NCBI RefSeq assembly: GCF_003217355.1 | Contig: NZ_QJTK01000016.1 | Span: 1-64,000, forward strand | Length of the DNA: 64,000 nt | Direction: 5' to 3' | Origin: Rhodobacter viridis | GTDB taxonomy: Bacteria; Pseudomonadota; Alphaproteobacteria; Rhodobacterales; Rhodobacteraceae | In this document: in pieces, positions 33,725 through 45,244 of the stretch | How positions within the stretch are numbered: the stretch's first letter is position 1 | Layout: every line of letters starts with the position of its first letter | The notes under the pieces: model-generated | Told to the model about the DNA's origin: nothing | Databases searched by the model: none | The model's input: the letters and a program-made list of their open reading frames with translations, nothing else | Translations under genes and position numbers: made by a program

Positions 33725-34825
33725 ATGATGCTGGAACATGGTTGGTTTGCGGCGCATCTGCCCGGTCGCGGGCCGGTGCGGCTTTCGGAACGCGCTTTGC
33801 CCGCGCTTCTGGGCCGAGGCAGCCTGATGCTCGAATTCGCGCTGATGCAGGGCGAGACCGGGCCGATGCCGCTGCTGCATCTGGGCGATCAGACCGGCTG
33901 GACCTGGTTCCTGTCGATCTCGCTTGATGCGCAGGGGGTGCTGAACCTCGTGCAGCGGCAAGGTGCGGCGGTGCAGGCGCTGACGCTGGACATCTCGGCC
34001 GATTGTCAGGCGGGCGGGCGGATGCGGCTGTGCTTCAGCTGGGACTGCAAGCTTGATGAAACCCGGCTGACGCTGGAAGCGATCGACGGCGGGCAACTGC
34101 GCCAGCGCGTGGGTCAAGGTGCAATGGCCCTGTCACGGGCCGAGTTGTCCGCGCTCGCCAAGGGCCGCAGCCCGGCGCAGATCGGGCCGCGCGTCGAATG
34201 GCTGGCCTTTGGGAGCCACATTCAGCCGGTCGGGCCGAGCGCCTGTTTCGCTCCCGCGACCCCGATCGCGACGCCCGAGGGCGAACGCCCCGCCGCCAGC
34301 CTGAAGGCCGGGGATCTGGTGATGACCGTCGATGCCGGACCGCAACCGCTGTTGTGGTCGGGCCGGATCGCCCTGCCCGCGCTTGGCAGCATGCGCCCGG
34401 TGCGGCTCTGCGCGCCCTCTTTCGGGGAAACCCGCGATCTGTGGCTCTCGCCGCAGCATCGGGTGGCGATGCGTGGCGCGGCGGTCGAATACCTCTTCGG
34501 CGAAGACGAAGTTCTGGTGCCGGTGCATCATCTGGTGGACGGGATCAGCGCCCAGCAACCCGACCGGCCCTGCGTGCTGACCTGGCACGGGCTGCTGCTT
34601 CAGGGCCATCATCTGCTGATCGCCGATGGCTGCCGCGTCGAAAGCCTGAGCATCGGGCGGCTCGCCCGCAATCCGGCGCTGGCGCGGACCACTTGTCTTG
34701 CCGATCTCGTCGCGCGGATGGATCTGCCGGTGCATGCTTTCCCCGCCCGTCGCCCGCTTGCCCCCTTTGAGGCACAAGCGCTGGCGGCCGGGCGGCGGCA
34801 ACGGCGCAGCACCGTGGCGGCCTGA
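33725..34825 (+). CDS. Hint-domain protein with N-terminal beta-rich domain
   Basis: The 366-residue protein has an N-terminal domain of about 165 residues (LMLEFALMQGETGPMPLLHLGDQTGWTWFLSISLD, then beta-strand-rich sequence) without a match I know. A Hint_2 domain follows: ACFAPATPIATPEGERPAASLKAGDLVMTVDAGPQPLLW near residue 175 with its cysteine, LSPQHRVAMRGAAVEYLFGEDEVLVPVHHLVDG near residue 242, and HGLLLQGHHLLIADGCRVESL near residue 285. The catalytic Cys and His are kept. Such proteins are common in Rhodobacteraceae, sometimes as parts of secreted proteins; role unknown. It is 7 bases after the first Hint gene. Confidence 0.8.
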   Translation: MMLEHGWFAAHLPGRGPVRLSERALPALLGRGSLMLEFALMQGETGPMPLLHLGDQTGWTWFLSISLDAQGVLNLVQRQGAAVQALTLDISADCQAGGRMRLCFSWDCKLDETRLTLEAIDGGQLRQRVGQGAMALSRAELSALAKGRSPAQIGPRVEWLAFGSHIQPVGPSACFAPATPIATPEGERPAASLKAGDLVMTVDAGPQPLLWSGRIALPALGSMRPVRLCAPSFGETRDLWLSPQHRVAMRGAAVEYLFGEDEVLVPVHHLVDGISAQQPDRPCVLTWHGLLLQGHHLLIADGCRVESLSIGRLARNPALARTTCLADLVARMDLPVHAFPARRPLAPFEAQALAAGRRQRRSTVAA

Positions 34826-34888
34826 GCGGCGCAATTTCGTCACGACACATTCGGTCTTGCCCTGCGCCCTTCGCGAATTATTATTGCG

Positions 34889-34926
34889 CTGCAGTTGCAA
34901 AATGCCTAAGCAGGCTGCGACTGCAG
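34889..34926. promoter_or_regulatory. Inverted repeat in the mcd upstream region
   Basis: CTGCAGTTGC (34889-34898) and GCGACTGCAG (34917-34926) form a 10-base inverted repeat with one mismatch and an 18-base spacer that contains TTGCAAAATGC-like sequence. It ends 34 bases before the mcd start codon. It could be an operator for a carbon-metabolism regulator or a leader hairpin. The 135-base gap holds no gene. Confidence 0.4.
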
Positions 34927-34960
34927 AAAACCGCCGAATCCCGGCGTCGATGGGGCTGAC

Positions 34961-36604
34961 ATGACCGATACGATCCTTCTTGCCGACCTGCTTGCGCTGA
35001 CCGAAGCGACGCTTCCCGAGATCGCCGCCCTGACCGCCGAGGCGACCGAGGCGCTGAAGGCGAAAGTGAGCCGCGGCGGCAAGGTCTCGAATGCCGCGCT
35101 GGAAGAGGACCAGTTCACCGCCCATGCGCTGGCCTGGCTGGCGACCTACAACCAGTCGCTGATCCAGCTGCGCGGCTGGGCCGGACGGGTGGCCGAGGCG
35201 GGCGCTTTCGGGCGGATGGAGAGCCTGATCCTGCAGATCGGCTTTGGCGAATATCTGAACCAGATCGCTGGCGGCATCCCGATGAGCCAGATCGAAACCG
35301 CGCGTCTGTCCGACCTTGGCGTGAGCTGGACCCCCTCGGAGGCCGCCCGCACGCTGATGACCAAGGGCAACACCGATGCGGCGCGGATGGCGCTGGTGGC
35401 CTGCATGCAGGACAACCACGGCCGGGCCCTTTTCGGCACCTCGGGGCTGGATGAAGAGCTCGAGATGATCCGCGAGCAATTCCACCGCTACGCCGAGGAA
35501 CGGGTGATCCCGAACGCCCACGAATGGCACCTGAAGGACGAGCTGATCCCGATGGAGATCATCGAGGAACTGGCGGACCTTGGCGTGTTCGGCCTGACGA
35601 TCCCCGAGGAATACGGCGGGCTGGGCCTGTCGAAAGCCTCGATGGTGGTCGTGACCGAGGAACTGTCGCGCGGCTATATCGGCGTCGGCTCGCTGGGCAC
35701 GCGCTCGGAAATCGCGGCGGAACTGATCCTGTGCGGGGGCACCGAGGAGCAGAAACAGAAATGGCTGCCCGGCCTCGCCTCGGGTCAGATCCTGTCGACC
35801 GCCGTTTTCACCGAACCGAACACCGGCTCGGACCTTGGCAGCCTGCGCACCCGCGCGGTGAAGGAGGGCGACGACTGGGTGATCACCGGCAACAAGACCT
35901 GGATCACCCACGCCCAGCGCACCCATGTGATGACGCTTCTGGCGCGGACCGAGCCCGACACCACCGACTGGCGCGGCCTGTCGATGTTCCTGGCCGAAAA
36001 GACCCCGGGCACCGACGAAAACCCCTTCCCCACCCCCGGCATGACCGGCGGCGAGATCGAGGTGCTGGGATATCGCGGCATGAAGGAATATGAGCTCGGC
36101 TTCGACGGCTTCCGGGTCAAGGGCGAGAACCTGCTGGGCGGCGAGACCGGCCGCGGCTTCAAGCAGCTGATGGAGACCTTTGAATCGGCGCGCATCCAGA
36201 CCGCCGCCCGCGCCGTCGGCGTGGCGCAGGCCGCCTGCGAAATCGGCATGCGCTATGCGATCGACCGCAAGCAATTCGGCAAGTCGCTGATCGAGTTCCC
36301 CCGCGTCGGTGGCAAGCTCGCGATGATGGCCGTCGAAATCATGATCGCGCGGCAGCTGACCTATTTCTCGGCTTGGGAAAAGGATCACGGCCATCGCTGC
36401 GACGTCGAAGCCGGGATGGCGAAACTGCTCGGCGCCCGCGTCGCCTGGGCGGCCTCGGACAATGCGCTGCAGATCCACGGCGGCAACGGCTTCGCACTGG
36501 AATACACCATCAGCCGCATCCTGTGCGACGCCCGCATCCTCAACATCTTCGAGGGCGCGGCGGAAATTCAGGCGCAGGTGATCGCCCGCCGCCTGCTGGG
36601 CTGA
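34961..36604 (+). CDS. mcd: (2S)-methylsuccinyl-CoA dehydrogenase (ethylmalonyl-CoA pathway)
   Basis: The 547-residue protein has an acyl-CoA dehydrogenase core (about residues 170-547) with an N-terminal extension of about 165 residues, the layout of methylsuccinyl-CoA dehydrogenase from Rhodobacter. FAD motifs are FTEPNTGSDLGSLRTRAV near residue 283, WITGNKTWITHAQ-like sequence near 307, and LQIHGGNGFALEYTISRILCDARI near residue 505. It oxidises (2S)-methylsuccinyl-CoA to mesaconyl-CoA in acetate assimilation. A generic acyl-CoA dehydrogenase is the alternative, but the length argues against it. It is a single gene followed by a terminator. Confidence 0.83.
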   Translation: MTDTILLADLLALTEATLPEIAALTAEATEALKAKVSRGGKVSNAALEEDQFTAHALAWLATYNQSLIQLRGWAGRVAEAGAFGRMESLILQIGFGEYLNQIAGGIPMSQIETARLSDLGVSWTPSEAARTLMTKGNTDAARMALVACMQDNHGRALFGTSGLDEELEMIREQFHRYAEERVIPNAHEWHLKDELIPMEIIEELADLGVFGLTIPEEYGGLGLSKASMVVVTEELSRGYIGVGSLGTRSEIAAELILCGGTEEQKQKWLPGLASGQILSTAVFTEPNTGSDLGSLRTRAVKEGDDWVITGNKTWITHAQRTHVMTLLARTEPDTTDWRGLSMFLAEKTPGTDENPFPTPGMTGGEIEVLGYRGMKEYELGFDGFRVKGENLLGGETGRGFKQLMETFESARIQTAARAVGVAQAACEIGMRYAIDRKQFGKSLIEFPRVGGKLAMMAVEIMIARQLTYFSAWEKDHGHRCDVEAGMAKLLGARVAWAASDNALQIHGGNGFALEYTISRILCDARILNIFEGAAEIQAQVIARRLLG

Positions 36605-36625
36605 GCGCGTTTCGAAACGGTGACG

Positions 36626-36648
36626 CGGGGCCTTCGGGCCCCGTTTTC
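36626..36648 (+). terminator. Rho-independent terminator after mcd
   Basis: CGGGGCC / GGCCCCG with a TTCG tetraloop, followed by TTTT, lies 22 bases after the mcd stop. It separates mcd from the acetyltransferase gene, whose ribosome site (CAGGAG) begins just downstream. Confidence 0.92.
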
Positions 36649-36662
36649 TTCAGGAGTGCCCG

Positions 36663-37166
36663 ATGATCCGCGACGCCAGCCCCGACGATGCGCAAGCGAT
36701 CGCCACGATCTACAATGACGCCGTGCGCACGACGACGGCGATCTGGAACGAGGTCGAGGTGAATGCGCTCAACCGCATCGAATGGATGGAGGCCCGGCAG
36801 AAGGCGGGCTTCCCGGTGCTGGTGCTGGAGGAAGGGGCAAAGGTCGTCGGTTATGCGAGCTACGGCCCGTTCCGCGCCTTTGACGGCTATCGCGGCACGG
36901 TCGAGCATTCGGTCTATGTCCGCGCCGATCTGCGCGGCGGCGGGCGCGGCGCGGCGCTGCTCAAAGCGCTGATCTACCGCGCCCAGGCGCAGGGGCTGCA
37001 TGTGATGGTCGCGGCAATCGAGGCCGAAAACCGCGCCTCGATCGTGCTGCACCAACGGCTCGGCTTCACCGCCGTGGGGCTGATGCCGCAGGTCGGGCAG
37101 AAATTCGGCCGCTGGCTCGATCTGCTGTTCCTGCAACTGAAGCTGGACGAGCGGCCTCAGCCCTGA
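36663..37166 (+). CDS. GNAT acetyltransferase of the phosphinothricin/methionine-sulfone type
   Basis: The 167-residue protein resembles PAT/MddA-type N-acetyltransferases: [30 protein letters not shown] at the N-terminus, [26 protein letters not shown] near residue 62, the acetyl-CoA-binding [15 protein letters not shown] near residue 90, and the C-terminal [32 protein letters not shown]. Such enzymes acetylate amino-acid analogues such as L-phosphinothricin or methionine sulfoximine/sulfone. CAGGAG precedes the ATG. Its end overlaps the convergent recO by 10 bases. Confidence 0.9.
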   Translation: MIRDASPDDAQAIATIYNDAVRTTTAIWNEVEVNALNRIEWMEARQKAGFPVLVLEEGAKVVGYASYGPFRAFDGYRGTVEHSVYVRADLRGGGRGAALLKALIYRAQAQGLHVMVAAIEAENRASIVLHQRLGFTAVGLMPQVGQKFGRWLDLLFLQLKLDERPQP

Positions 37167-37879
37167 CGGGCGATCGCCTCGATCAGACGGCGACGGGCCT
37201 CGGGCAGGGCCTTGCGGCTGTGCTCCTCGGCGAAGCGGGTCAGGAAATGGCCGGTCAGGGTCAAGCCCTGCCCGATTTCCGCCCAGGTCGCAGGCCCCTG
37301 CCCCAGCAGGCACAGCGGCAAGGGCAGCAGTTTCGGCGCCCAGTCGCCCGCGCCCTTGCGGCTGACCGCGCGGCCCGTGCGTGGCGAGACAAAGGCCAGA
37401 TCATCGCGCGTGCCGGTGACGGCGCAGCGGCTGAGGTCGAGGCCGAAACCGAGGTCGTCGAGCAGCGCGGTTTCCCAGATCAGATAATCGACCACCCAGC
37501 CCTCGGCCGCTTGCCCGATCACGGTGAACAACGGTTCGGTGGCGGCGTATAGGCGCGGATGAGGTTCGCGTTCGGCCAGCACGAAGGAGAGCAGTGCGCA
37601 GACGGAATTGAGCCCCATCAGCGCGAGGCGGTCTGACAGCGCGCCTGCGCGCGAGGCGAGCGGTTCGACGGTGAAGCTGCCAAGGTGGTCTTCGAGCCGT
37701 GCCCGCCAGCTCAGCGCCACATGCGAGCCGGGCATGAGCGTCGCCGCCATCTTGCGCGAGGCGCCGCCCCGGACGACGCCCAGATGCCGGCCATGCGTGG
37801 CGGTGAACACCTCGACGATCGCCGAGCTTTCGCCATGCAGGCGGATCGAAAGGATGGTGCCGCTGTCTTGCCAGTCCAT
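37157..37879 (-). CDS. recO: RecO, DNA repair protein
   Basis: RecO acts with RecR to load RecA onto SSB-coated DNA in the RecF pathway. The 240-residue protein has the N-terminal OB-fold ([38 protein letters not shown]) and a helical C-terminal region with [36 protein letters not shown], where zinc-finger cysteines of other RecO proteins are reduced to one. The ATG at 37879 starts the conserved domain; the long upstream extension is not supported. It is the last gene of the conserved era-side cluster. Confidence 0.94.
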   Translation of the reverse strand: MDWQDSGTILSIRLHGESSAIVEVFTATHGRHLGVVRGGASRKMAATLMPGSHVALSWRARLEDHLGSFTVEPLASRAGALSDRLALMGLNSVCALLSFVLAEREPHPRLYAATEPLFTVIGQAAEGWVVDYLIWETALLDDLGFGLDLSRCAVTGTRDDLAFVSPRTGRAVSRKGAGDWAPKLLPLPLCLLGQGPATWAEIGQGLTLTGHFLTRFAEEHSRKALPEARRRLIEAIARQG

Positions 37880-37896
37880 GGTGCCCGTGAAGAAGG

Positions 37897-37951
37897 CCGG
37901 GGGTTTTGCACCCCCGGGCCCCCGCAGGATATTTGAGGCAAGATAAAAGGG
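37897..37951. repeat. REP-like intergenic element between DUF1491 and recO
   Basis: A CCGGGGGT / ACCCCCGG hairpin (37897-37917, loop TTTGC) is followed by GCAGGATATTTGAGGCAAGA. The TATTTG-AAGA tail resembles the arms of the inverted repeat at 60674-60729. Elements with a GC hairpin followed by TATTTG-type sequence are common in Rhodobacteraceae intergenic DNA. It may also act as an inter-cistronic hairpin in the minus-strand transcript. Confidence 0.55.
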
Positions 37952-37961
37952 AAAGGCGGGC

Positions 37962-38297
37962 TCAGTCCTTGAGGCCGTCTTCATCGAGCAGTGTACGGCC
38001 GTGCCGGGCTTCAAGTTCGACCACCCAGAGATCGGGGTCGAAGCTGCGCTGCTTGCGGATCGAGGCATCCACTTCGGCCTCGGGGCCTTCGGTGAGGACC
38101 GACCAGACGTCGCAATCGGCCTCAAAATCGAAGGTCCGGGTGTAGAGCTTCGCCAGCCCGTCGAGCGTCGCGCATTTGACCATCACGGCGCCACTGTCAG
38201 GTTGACCGCGCGCCGCGATGAAGGCGGGAATATTGTTCAACTCCAGCCGCTTGAGATAGGCACGCACCCAAAGTTCGGCACGCAGACGCGGTTGCAT
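37962..38297 (-). CDS. DUF1491-family protein
   Basis: The 111-residue protein matches the alphaproteobacterial DUF1491 family found between era and recO. It starts [18 protein letters not shown] and contains [24 protein letters not shown], then [18 protein letters not shown]. No enzymatic motif is visible and function is unknown. It lies 2 bases after era and is probably translated from the same transcript. Confidence 0.85.
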   Translation of the reverse strand: MQPRLRAELWVRAYLKRLELNNIPAFIAARGQPDSGAVMVKCATLDGLAKLYTRTFDFEADCDVWSVLTEGPEAEVDASIRKQRSFDPDLWVVELEARHGRTLLDEDGLKD

Positions 38298-38299
38298 CC

Positions 38300-39211
38300 T
38301 CAGTCGCCGTCCTTGAAGTCGAGCCCCATTTCCGTGTAGCGCTCGGCCTCTTCCTGCCAGTTCTCGCGCAGCTTCACCTGCAGGAAGAGATGGATCGGGC
38401 GCCCCATGAATTCGGCCATTTCGGCGCGCGCGGCGGTGGAGATCGCCTTGATCGTCTCGCCGCCCTTGCCAAGGACGATGCCCTTGTGACCGTCACGGCT
38501 GACGTAGATGATCTGGTCGATCCGGGCCGATCCGTCGGGCTTTTCTTCCCAGCGTTCGGTCTCGACCGTCAGCTGATAGGGCAGTTCCTCGTGCAGGCGC
38601 AGGGTCAGTTTCTCGCGGGTGATTTCCGCCGCGATCATCCGCATCGGCAGATCGGCGATCTGATCCTCGGGGTAGAACCACGGGCCCGCGGGCATTTGCG
38701 ACGCCAGCCAGTCGCGCAGGTCATCGACGCCATAGCCCTTTTCGGCCGAGATCATGAAGGTCTTGGCAAAGGGGAAGGCCCCGTTCATTTCCTCGGCCAA
38801 GGCCAGCAGGCGTTCGGCCTTGACGCGGTCGATCTTGTTGATGGCCAGCGCCACCGGCTGCGAGCCCTCGCGCGCTTTCAAGGCCTCGATGATCGCTTTC
38901 GCGCCTTCGGTCAGGCCGCGATGCGCCTCGATCAGCAGAACGACGATATCGGCATCCGCAGCCCCGCCCCAGGCGGCCGAGACCATGGCGCGGTCCAGCC
39001 TGCGGCGCGGGCGGAAGATGCCGGGGGTGTCGACGAAGACAAGCTGCGCCTGCCCCGCCATGCAGACGCCGCGGATGCGGGCGCGGGTGGTCTGCACCTT
39101 GTGGGTGACGATCGAGACCTTGGCCCCCACCATGCGATTGAGCAGCGTCGATTTTCCTGCATTCGGCTCGCCGATCAGCGCCACGAATCCGGCGTGCGTT
39201 TCTTCGGTCAT
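38300..39211 (-). CDS. era: Era, ribosome-assembly GTPase
   Basis: Era is an essential GTPase that binds 16S rRNA and matures the 30S subunit. The 303-residue protein has G1 [10 protein letters not shown] near residue 14, G3 DTPGIF near residue 61, G4 NKID near residue 123, and a C-terminal KH domain with [13 protein letters not shown] (GxxG) near residue 247. Its ATG overlaps the rnc stop by 4 bases, the common rnc-era arrangement. Confidence 0.97.
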   Translation of the reverse strand: MTEETHAGFVALIGEPNAGKSTLLNRMVGAKVSIVTHKVQTTRARIRGVCMAGQAQLVFVDTPGIFRPRRRLDRAMVSAAWGGAADADIVVLLIEAHRGLTEGAKAIIEALKAREGSQPVALAINKIDRVKAERLLALAEEMNGAFPFAKTFMISAEKGYGVDDLRDWLASQMPAGPWFYPEDQIADLPMRMIAAEITREKLTLRLHEELPYQLTVETERWEEKPDGSARIDQIIYVSRDGHKGIVLGKGGETIKAISTAARAEMAEFMGRPIHLFLQVKLRENWQEEAERYTEMGLDFKDGD

Positions 39212-39894
39212 GCGCCTCTCTCCAACCGTTCCAGAAGGGCCTTCGCTGCGGCTTGTTCCGCGTTGCGTTTCGACCCGGCTTTTGCTTCTTCCGTCTCGCC
39301 CGAGGCGAGCACCACGGCGATGCGGAATTGCGGCGCGTGGTCGGGGCCTTCGCGCCCCAGTGTTTCATAGCGCGGCGGCGGCAGGCCGCGGGCCTGCGCC
39401 CATTCCTGCAGCGCCGTCTTCGGATCGCGGGCATCGTGATCGACCGCGCTGATCCGCCCGGCCCAAAGCCGCAGCACCAGCGCCCGCGCCACCTCGAACC
39501 CGGCATCGAGATAGACGGCGGCAATCACCGCCTCCATCGCATCGCCCAAGAGCGCTTCCTTGCGCCGCCCGCCCGACATCATTTCCGACCGGCCCAGCTT
39601 CAGCACCGCGCCAAGGTCGATGTCGCGGGCGACGGCGGCACAGGTTTCCTTGCGCACGAGCGCGTTGAACCGCGGCGCAAGCTGCCCTTCGGAAGCGCGA
39701 TCATCCGCGTGAAACAGCGCCTCGGCCATCGAGAGGCCGAGTACCCGGTCCCCCAGAAACTCCAGCCGTTGGTTGTCGGGCCGGGTGGGCGAGCCGAGCG
39801 AGGAATGCGTCAGCGCCCGAACGAGAAGCTCGGGCGTCGTGAAACGATGCCCGAGCCGGTCCATGAAGGCAGAGAGGTCTGCCGCGACTTTCAT
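39208..39894 (-). CDS. rnc: RNase III
   Basis: RNase III cleaves double-stranded RNA, including rRNA precursors. The 228-residue protein carries the signature [19 protein letters not shown] near residue 43 with catalytic acidic residues, [17 protein letters not shown] near residue 115, and a C-terminal dsRNA-binding domain ([26 protein letters not shown], then [16 protein letters not shown]). Its start overlaps the lepB stop. Confidence 0.97.
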   Translation of the reverse strand: MKVAADLSAFMDRLGHRFTTPELLVRALTHSSLGSPTRPDNQRLEFLGDRVLGLSMAEALFHADDRASEGQLAPRFNALVRKETCAAVARDIDLGAVLKLGRSEMMSGGRRKEALLGDAMEAVIAAVYLDAGFEVARALVLRLWAGRISAVDHDARDPKTALQEWAQARGLPPPRYETLGREGPDHAPQFRIAVVLASGETEEAKAGSKRNAEQAAAKALLERLERGA

Positions 39895-40688
39895 TCGATC
39901 CCCTTGAAGAAGCGGTCCGCCCGCCAGGTCCAGAAGAAGAACAGCGAATTGCCCGCCGAGGAGAACATCACCCGATCGGCGCGGCCGACCAGATTTTCCG
40001 CCGGAACGAAGCCGACGCCGCCGATACTTTGCGGGAAGCGGCTGTCCTCGGAATTGTCGCGGTTGTCGCCCATCATGAAATACTGCCCTTCGGGCACGAC
40101 GAAGACCGGGGTATTGTCGGCCCGCGCGCCGTCGAAGGTATTCAGGATCGAGTGGCGCACGCCATTCGGCAGCGTTTCAAAGAAGCGCTGCGACTGGCAA
40201 TCGCCACCCTCGCCGACCGGTTCGTTGCGGCACAGCGGATAGCGCTTTTCCGGCCCCTGCGGCTCGAACACTTCCGAGAAGGTGCCCGCGTCTTCCAGTT
40301 TGACCGGGGCGCCGTTGATCTGCAGCACGCCGTTGACGACCTGAATCCGGTCGCCCGGCAGGCCGATCAGGCGCTTGATGAAATCGACGTTCTTGATCGG
40401 ATGGCGGAACACCACCACGTCACCGCGCTGCGGTTCGCCACCCAGAATGCGGCCCTCGATCGGGCAGGGCGAGAAATCGGCGCTGGAGAAGGGGCAGGAA
40501 TAGCGCGAATAGCCATAGGCCATCTTGTTGACGAAGAGGAAGTCGCCGATCAGCAGCGTATCCTTCATCGAGCCCGACGGGATCCAGAACGGCTGAAAGA
40601 ACAGCGTGCGGAAGACGCCCGCGATGATAAGCGCCCAGAACAGCGTCCGGGCCATTTCGCCGATACCGCCTTCGGATTTGCTGGCCAT
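39891..40688 (-). CDS. lepB: LepB, type I signal peptidase
   Basis: LepB removes signal peptides on the periplasmic face. The 265-residue protein has one N-terminal membrane helix ([17 protein letters not shown]), the catalytic serine in [14 protein letters not shown] near residue 37, the catalytic lysine in [14 protein letters not shown] near residue 105, and [14 protein letters not shown] near residue 215. It starts at 40688 after AGAGGCAGAG; the longer upstream frame is not needed. It precedes rnc. Confidence 0.96.
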   Translation of the reverse strand: MASKSEGGIGEMARTLFWALIIAGVFRTLFFQPFWIPSGSMKDTLLIGDFLFVNKMAYGYSRYSCPFSSADFSPCPIEGRILGGEPQRGDVVVFRHPIKNVDFIKRLIGLPGDRIQVVNGVLQINGAPVKLEDAGTFSEVFEPQGPEKRYPLCRNEPVGEGGDCQSQRFFETLPNGVRHSILNTFDGARADNTPVFVVPEGQYFMMGDNRDNSEDSRFPQSIGGVGFVPAENLVGRADRVMFSSAGNSLFFFWTWRADRFFKGIE

Positions 40689-40740
40689 GCTCTGCCTCTT
40701 GTTTAAACCAAGCCTTCCTTGGCCCGATGTCGGGTCCAAG

Positions 40741-41154
40741 TCAAGGAATCGTGGGGGAAATGGGGCGGGCTTCGATGACGACGAAGGCCTGCGCCCAGGG
40801 GTGATCGTCGGTCAGCGTCACATGCACGACGGCCCGATGGCCGGGCGGCGTCATTGCCGCCAGCCGATCCGCCGCCCAGCCGGTCAGATGCATCACCGGC
40901 TGACCCGTCGGCAGGTTCGTCACCGACATGTCCTTCCACGAGATGCCCATGGCGAGCCCGGTGCCGAGCGCCTTCGAACAGGCCTCTTTCGCGGCCCAGC
41001 GTTTGGCATAGGTGCCCGCGACATCGGCGCGGTGTTCGGCCTTGGCGATCTCGGTCTCGGTGAAGACGCGCTGGCGGAACCGGTCGCCAAAGCGCGCAAG
41101 CGTACCGGCGATGCGCTCGATATTGGCCAGATCCGAGCCGATGCCGAGGATCAT
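40741..41154 (-). CDS. acpS: AcpS, holo-[acyl-carrier-protein] synthase
   Basis: AcpS transfers 4'-phosphopantetheine from CoA to acyl carrier protein. The 137-residue protein starts [15 protein letters not shown] with the Mg-binding aspartate and contains [25 protein letters not shown] near residue 52 with the catalytic glutamate/lysine region, and [15 protein letters not shown] near the end. Its ATG overlaps the stop of the upstream membrane-protein gene. Confidence 0.96.
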   Translation of the reverse strand: MILGIGSDLANIERIAGTLARFGDRFRQRVFTETEIAKAEHRADVAGTYAKRWAAKEACSKALGTGLAMGISWKDMSVTNLPTGQPVMHLTGWAADRLAAMTPPGHRAVVHVTLTDDHPWAQAFVVIEARPISPTIP

Positions 41155-41597
41155 TTCGCCCCGCCCTGCCGGGCCTTCTGCCGCGCCATCGCGCGGTGCT
41201 GGCTCGCCGCCCCCTGACGGTAGAAGAAATACGAGGCCGGGAAGGTGATGACGACAACCGCGCCCAGGATGACCGACCAGAGCACCGCATCGAAGCCCCG
41301 CAGCATCGTCAGCAGGGCGGGATCGCCAAGCGAGATCAGCACCAGAGCCGGGCCGAGCAGCATCAGGTTGATCGCCGTCGCCATCCCGGCAAAGCGCAAT
41401 GTCTGCCCACGGTCGGGCAGGCCGCCCGTGCGCTTGCAGAAAAGCTGCCCCTCGATCAACGCGGTCATGAAGACGGGGATCGCCCCGCCGCCGACCATGC
41501 CGAGCCGGATCTGGGCATAGGTTTCCAGAAGCACCGCAATGCCCGAGACGATCAGCGTCATCAGGATCACGATCAGGGCGTAGCGCAGAATCGGCAT
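41151..41597 (-). CDS. Four-helix inner-membrane protein (ABZJ_00895-like)
   Basis: The 148-residue protein has four predicted membrane helices: [34 protein letters not shown] (with the following segment), [23 protein letters not shown] and [22 protein letters not shown], and a basic C-terminal tail ([14 protein letters not shown]). It resembles the ABZJ_00895 family of unknown function. It lies between pdxJ and acpS and overlaps acpS by 4 bases. Confidence 0.8.
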   Translation of the reverse strand: MPILRYALIVILMTLIVSGIAVLLETYAQIRLGMVGGGAIPVFMTALIEGQLFCKRTGGLPDRGQTLRFAGMATAINLMLLGPALVLISLGDPALLTMLRGFDAVLWSVILGAVVVITFPASYFFYRQGAASQHRAMARQKARQGGAK

Positions 41598-41618
41598 GAC
41601 GGGCTCCGGTATCGAGAC

Positions 41619-42362
41619 TCAGCGGCGGGCTTCGTCCATCAGGCGGCGCATTTCGGCGATCGAGGCTTCGAGCCCGATGAAGAGCGCCTCGGCCATCAGG
41701 AAATGACCGATGTTCAGCTCCTTGATCTCGGGGATCGCCGCGACGGGTGCGACGGTTTCATAGGTCAGCCCGTGGCCCGCATGCACTTCAAGCCCAAGGC
41801 TGGCGGCCAGCGTCGCGGCCTTTTCGAGCGCCTTGAGTTCCGCATCGCGTTCGGCAAAGCGGCCCTCGTAATGCAGATCGCAGTAATGGCCGGTGTGCAG
41901 TTCGACCACCGCCGCGCCGATCGCGGCCGAGGCCTCGATCTGCCGCAGATCCGGGCCGACAAACATCGACACCCGCGCGCCAGCCTGCCGCAAGGGCGCG
42001 ATATAGGCGGTCAGCCGGGCCTGATCGCCCGCGACATCGAGGCCGCCCTCGGTCGTGCGCTCCTGCCGCTTTTCCGGCACAAGACAGACCGCATGCGGCC
42101 GGGTGGCGAGCGCGATGCGCTGCATCTCGGCCGTGGTCGCCATTTCGAAATTCAGCGGGATCTTCAGATTCGCCTTCAGTTCCGCCATGTCGCTGTCGCG
42201 GATGTGGCGGCGGTCTTCGCGCAGATGCGCGGTGATGCCGTCGGCCCCGGCCGCCTCGGCCATCAGCGCCGCGCGCAGCGGGCTCGGATAGGCCGATCCG
42301 CGGGCGTTGCGGACGGTGGCGACGTGGTCGATGTTCACGCCAAGGCGCAGGGAACGGGTCAT
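41619..42362 (-). CDS. pdxJ: PdxJ, pyridoxine 5'-phosphate synthase
   Basis: PdxJ condenses 1-deoxy-D-xylulose 5-phosphate with 3-amino-2-oxopropyl phosphate in vitamin B6 synthesis. The 247-residue TIM barrel starts [18 protein letters not shown], then [18 protein letters not shown] near residue 42, [15 protein letters not shown] near residue 95, and [11 protein letters not shown] near residue 195. In alphaproteobacteria pdxJ is often followed by acpS, as here with one gene between. Confidence 0.97.
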   Translation of the reverse strand: MTRSLRLGVNIDHVATVRNARGSAYPSPLRAALMAEAAGADGITAHLREDRRHIRDSDMAELKANLKIPLNFEMATTAEMQRIALATRPHAVCLVPEKRQERTTEGGLDVAGDQARLTAYIAPLRQAGARVSMFVGPDLRQIEASAAIGAAVVELHTGHYCDLHYEGRFAERDAELKALEKAATLAASLGLEVHAGHGLTYETVAPVAAIPEIKELNIGHFLMAEALFIGLEASIAEMRRLMDEARR

Positions 42363-42423
42363 GGGAACCTCCGGTCAGATGGCATCACTATGACGAAGCA
42401 CGACGTCCGAGGGAAGATGCCGC

Positions 42424-43089
42424 TCAGCCGTTATCCGGGACGTGATCAGCCGCCTCGGCCGCCTGCGCCCGCTTGGCCCGCAGCTTGGCCGAGCGCTCCT
42501 TCATGCGCTGACGGCGGCGGGTCTGATAGGCGGTCACCAGCGGCAGCGAGATGTAATAGCCCGCGAGCCCCGAGGCGAGGCCGGGCAGCAGACCGCCCAG
42601 AAGATAGGGCCAGAAGATGCCGCGGAAGAAATCGGCCATGCCCGCCCAATGCGTCTCCTCGACAGTGAAGGCGGCGATCAGGTTGTGACGAACATCGGCC
42701 AGCGCCTCGGCGAAGATCTGGATCAGGCCATCGGCCAGCATCGGATCGGCGGTCTGGCCCAGCATCAGATGGCCAAGCTTGATCGCCACCACCGCGATCA
42801 CCGGAAACGTCAGCGGATTGCCGACGAGCGAGGCAAAGAGCGAGGCCAGCACATTGCCGCGCAAGAGCCGTGCCAACAGCGCCGCGCCGATCAGATGGAT
42901 GCCGTAAAGCGGCGTGAACGAGATGAAAATCCCGGCAAAGACGCCCCGGGCGATCCGGTGCGGCTGATCGGGCAAACGGTTCAGCCGATGCCGGATATAG
43001 CTGACCGACCGACCCCAGCCACTGCGCGGCCAGAACAGATCCCGCGTGGACTGTCCCCAGGTCCGCTTCTCCCGCCGTTTGAAAACCAC
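42424..43089 (-). CDS. DUF2062-family membrane protein
   Basis: The 221-residue protein has a basic N-terminus, then PHRIARGVFAGIFISFTPLYGIHLIGAALLARLLRGN, a long hydrophobic core (FASLVGNPLTFPVIAVVAIKLGHLML) and a second hydrophobic region (YLLGGLLPGLASGLAGYYISL), ending in a basic tail. GVFAGIFISFTPLYGIH and the NP motif identify DUF2062. Function is unknown. It lies 18 bases after the (p)ppGpp synthetase gene. Confidence 0.87.
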   Translation of the reverse strand: MVFKRREKRTWGQSTRDLFWPRSGWGRSVSYIRHRLNRLPDQPHRIARGVFAGIFISFTPLYGIHLIGAALLARLLRGNVLASLFASLVGNPLTFPVIAVVAIKLGHLMLGQTADPMLADGLIQIFAEALADVRHNLIAAFTVEETHWAGMADFFRGIFWPYLLGGLLPGLASGLAGYYISLPLVTAYQTRRRQRMKERSAKLRAKRAQAAEAADHVPDNG

Positions 43090-43107
43090 GTCTTGCCTTC
43101 CGTTCCC

Positions 43108-45225
<2,118 letters not shown>

Positions 45226-45244
45226 CCGCGCTCGTTACCCTCGT

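Noticed and set aside
34133-36478. A 781-codon minus-strand open frame opposite the second Hint gene and mcd.
   Set aside because: No domain, antisense to a clear acyl-CoA dehydrogenase.
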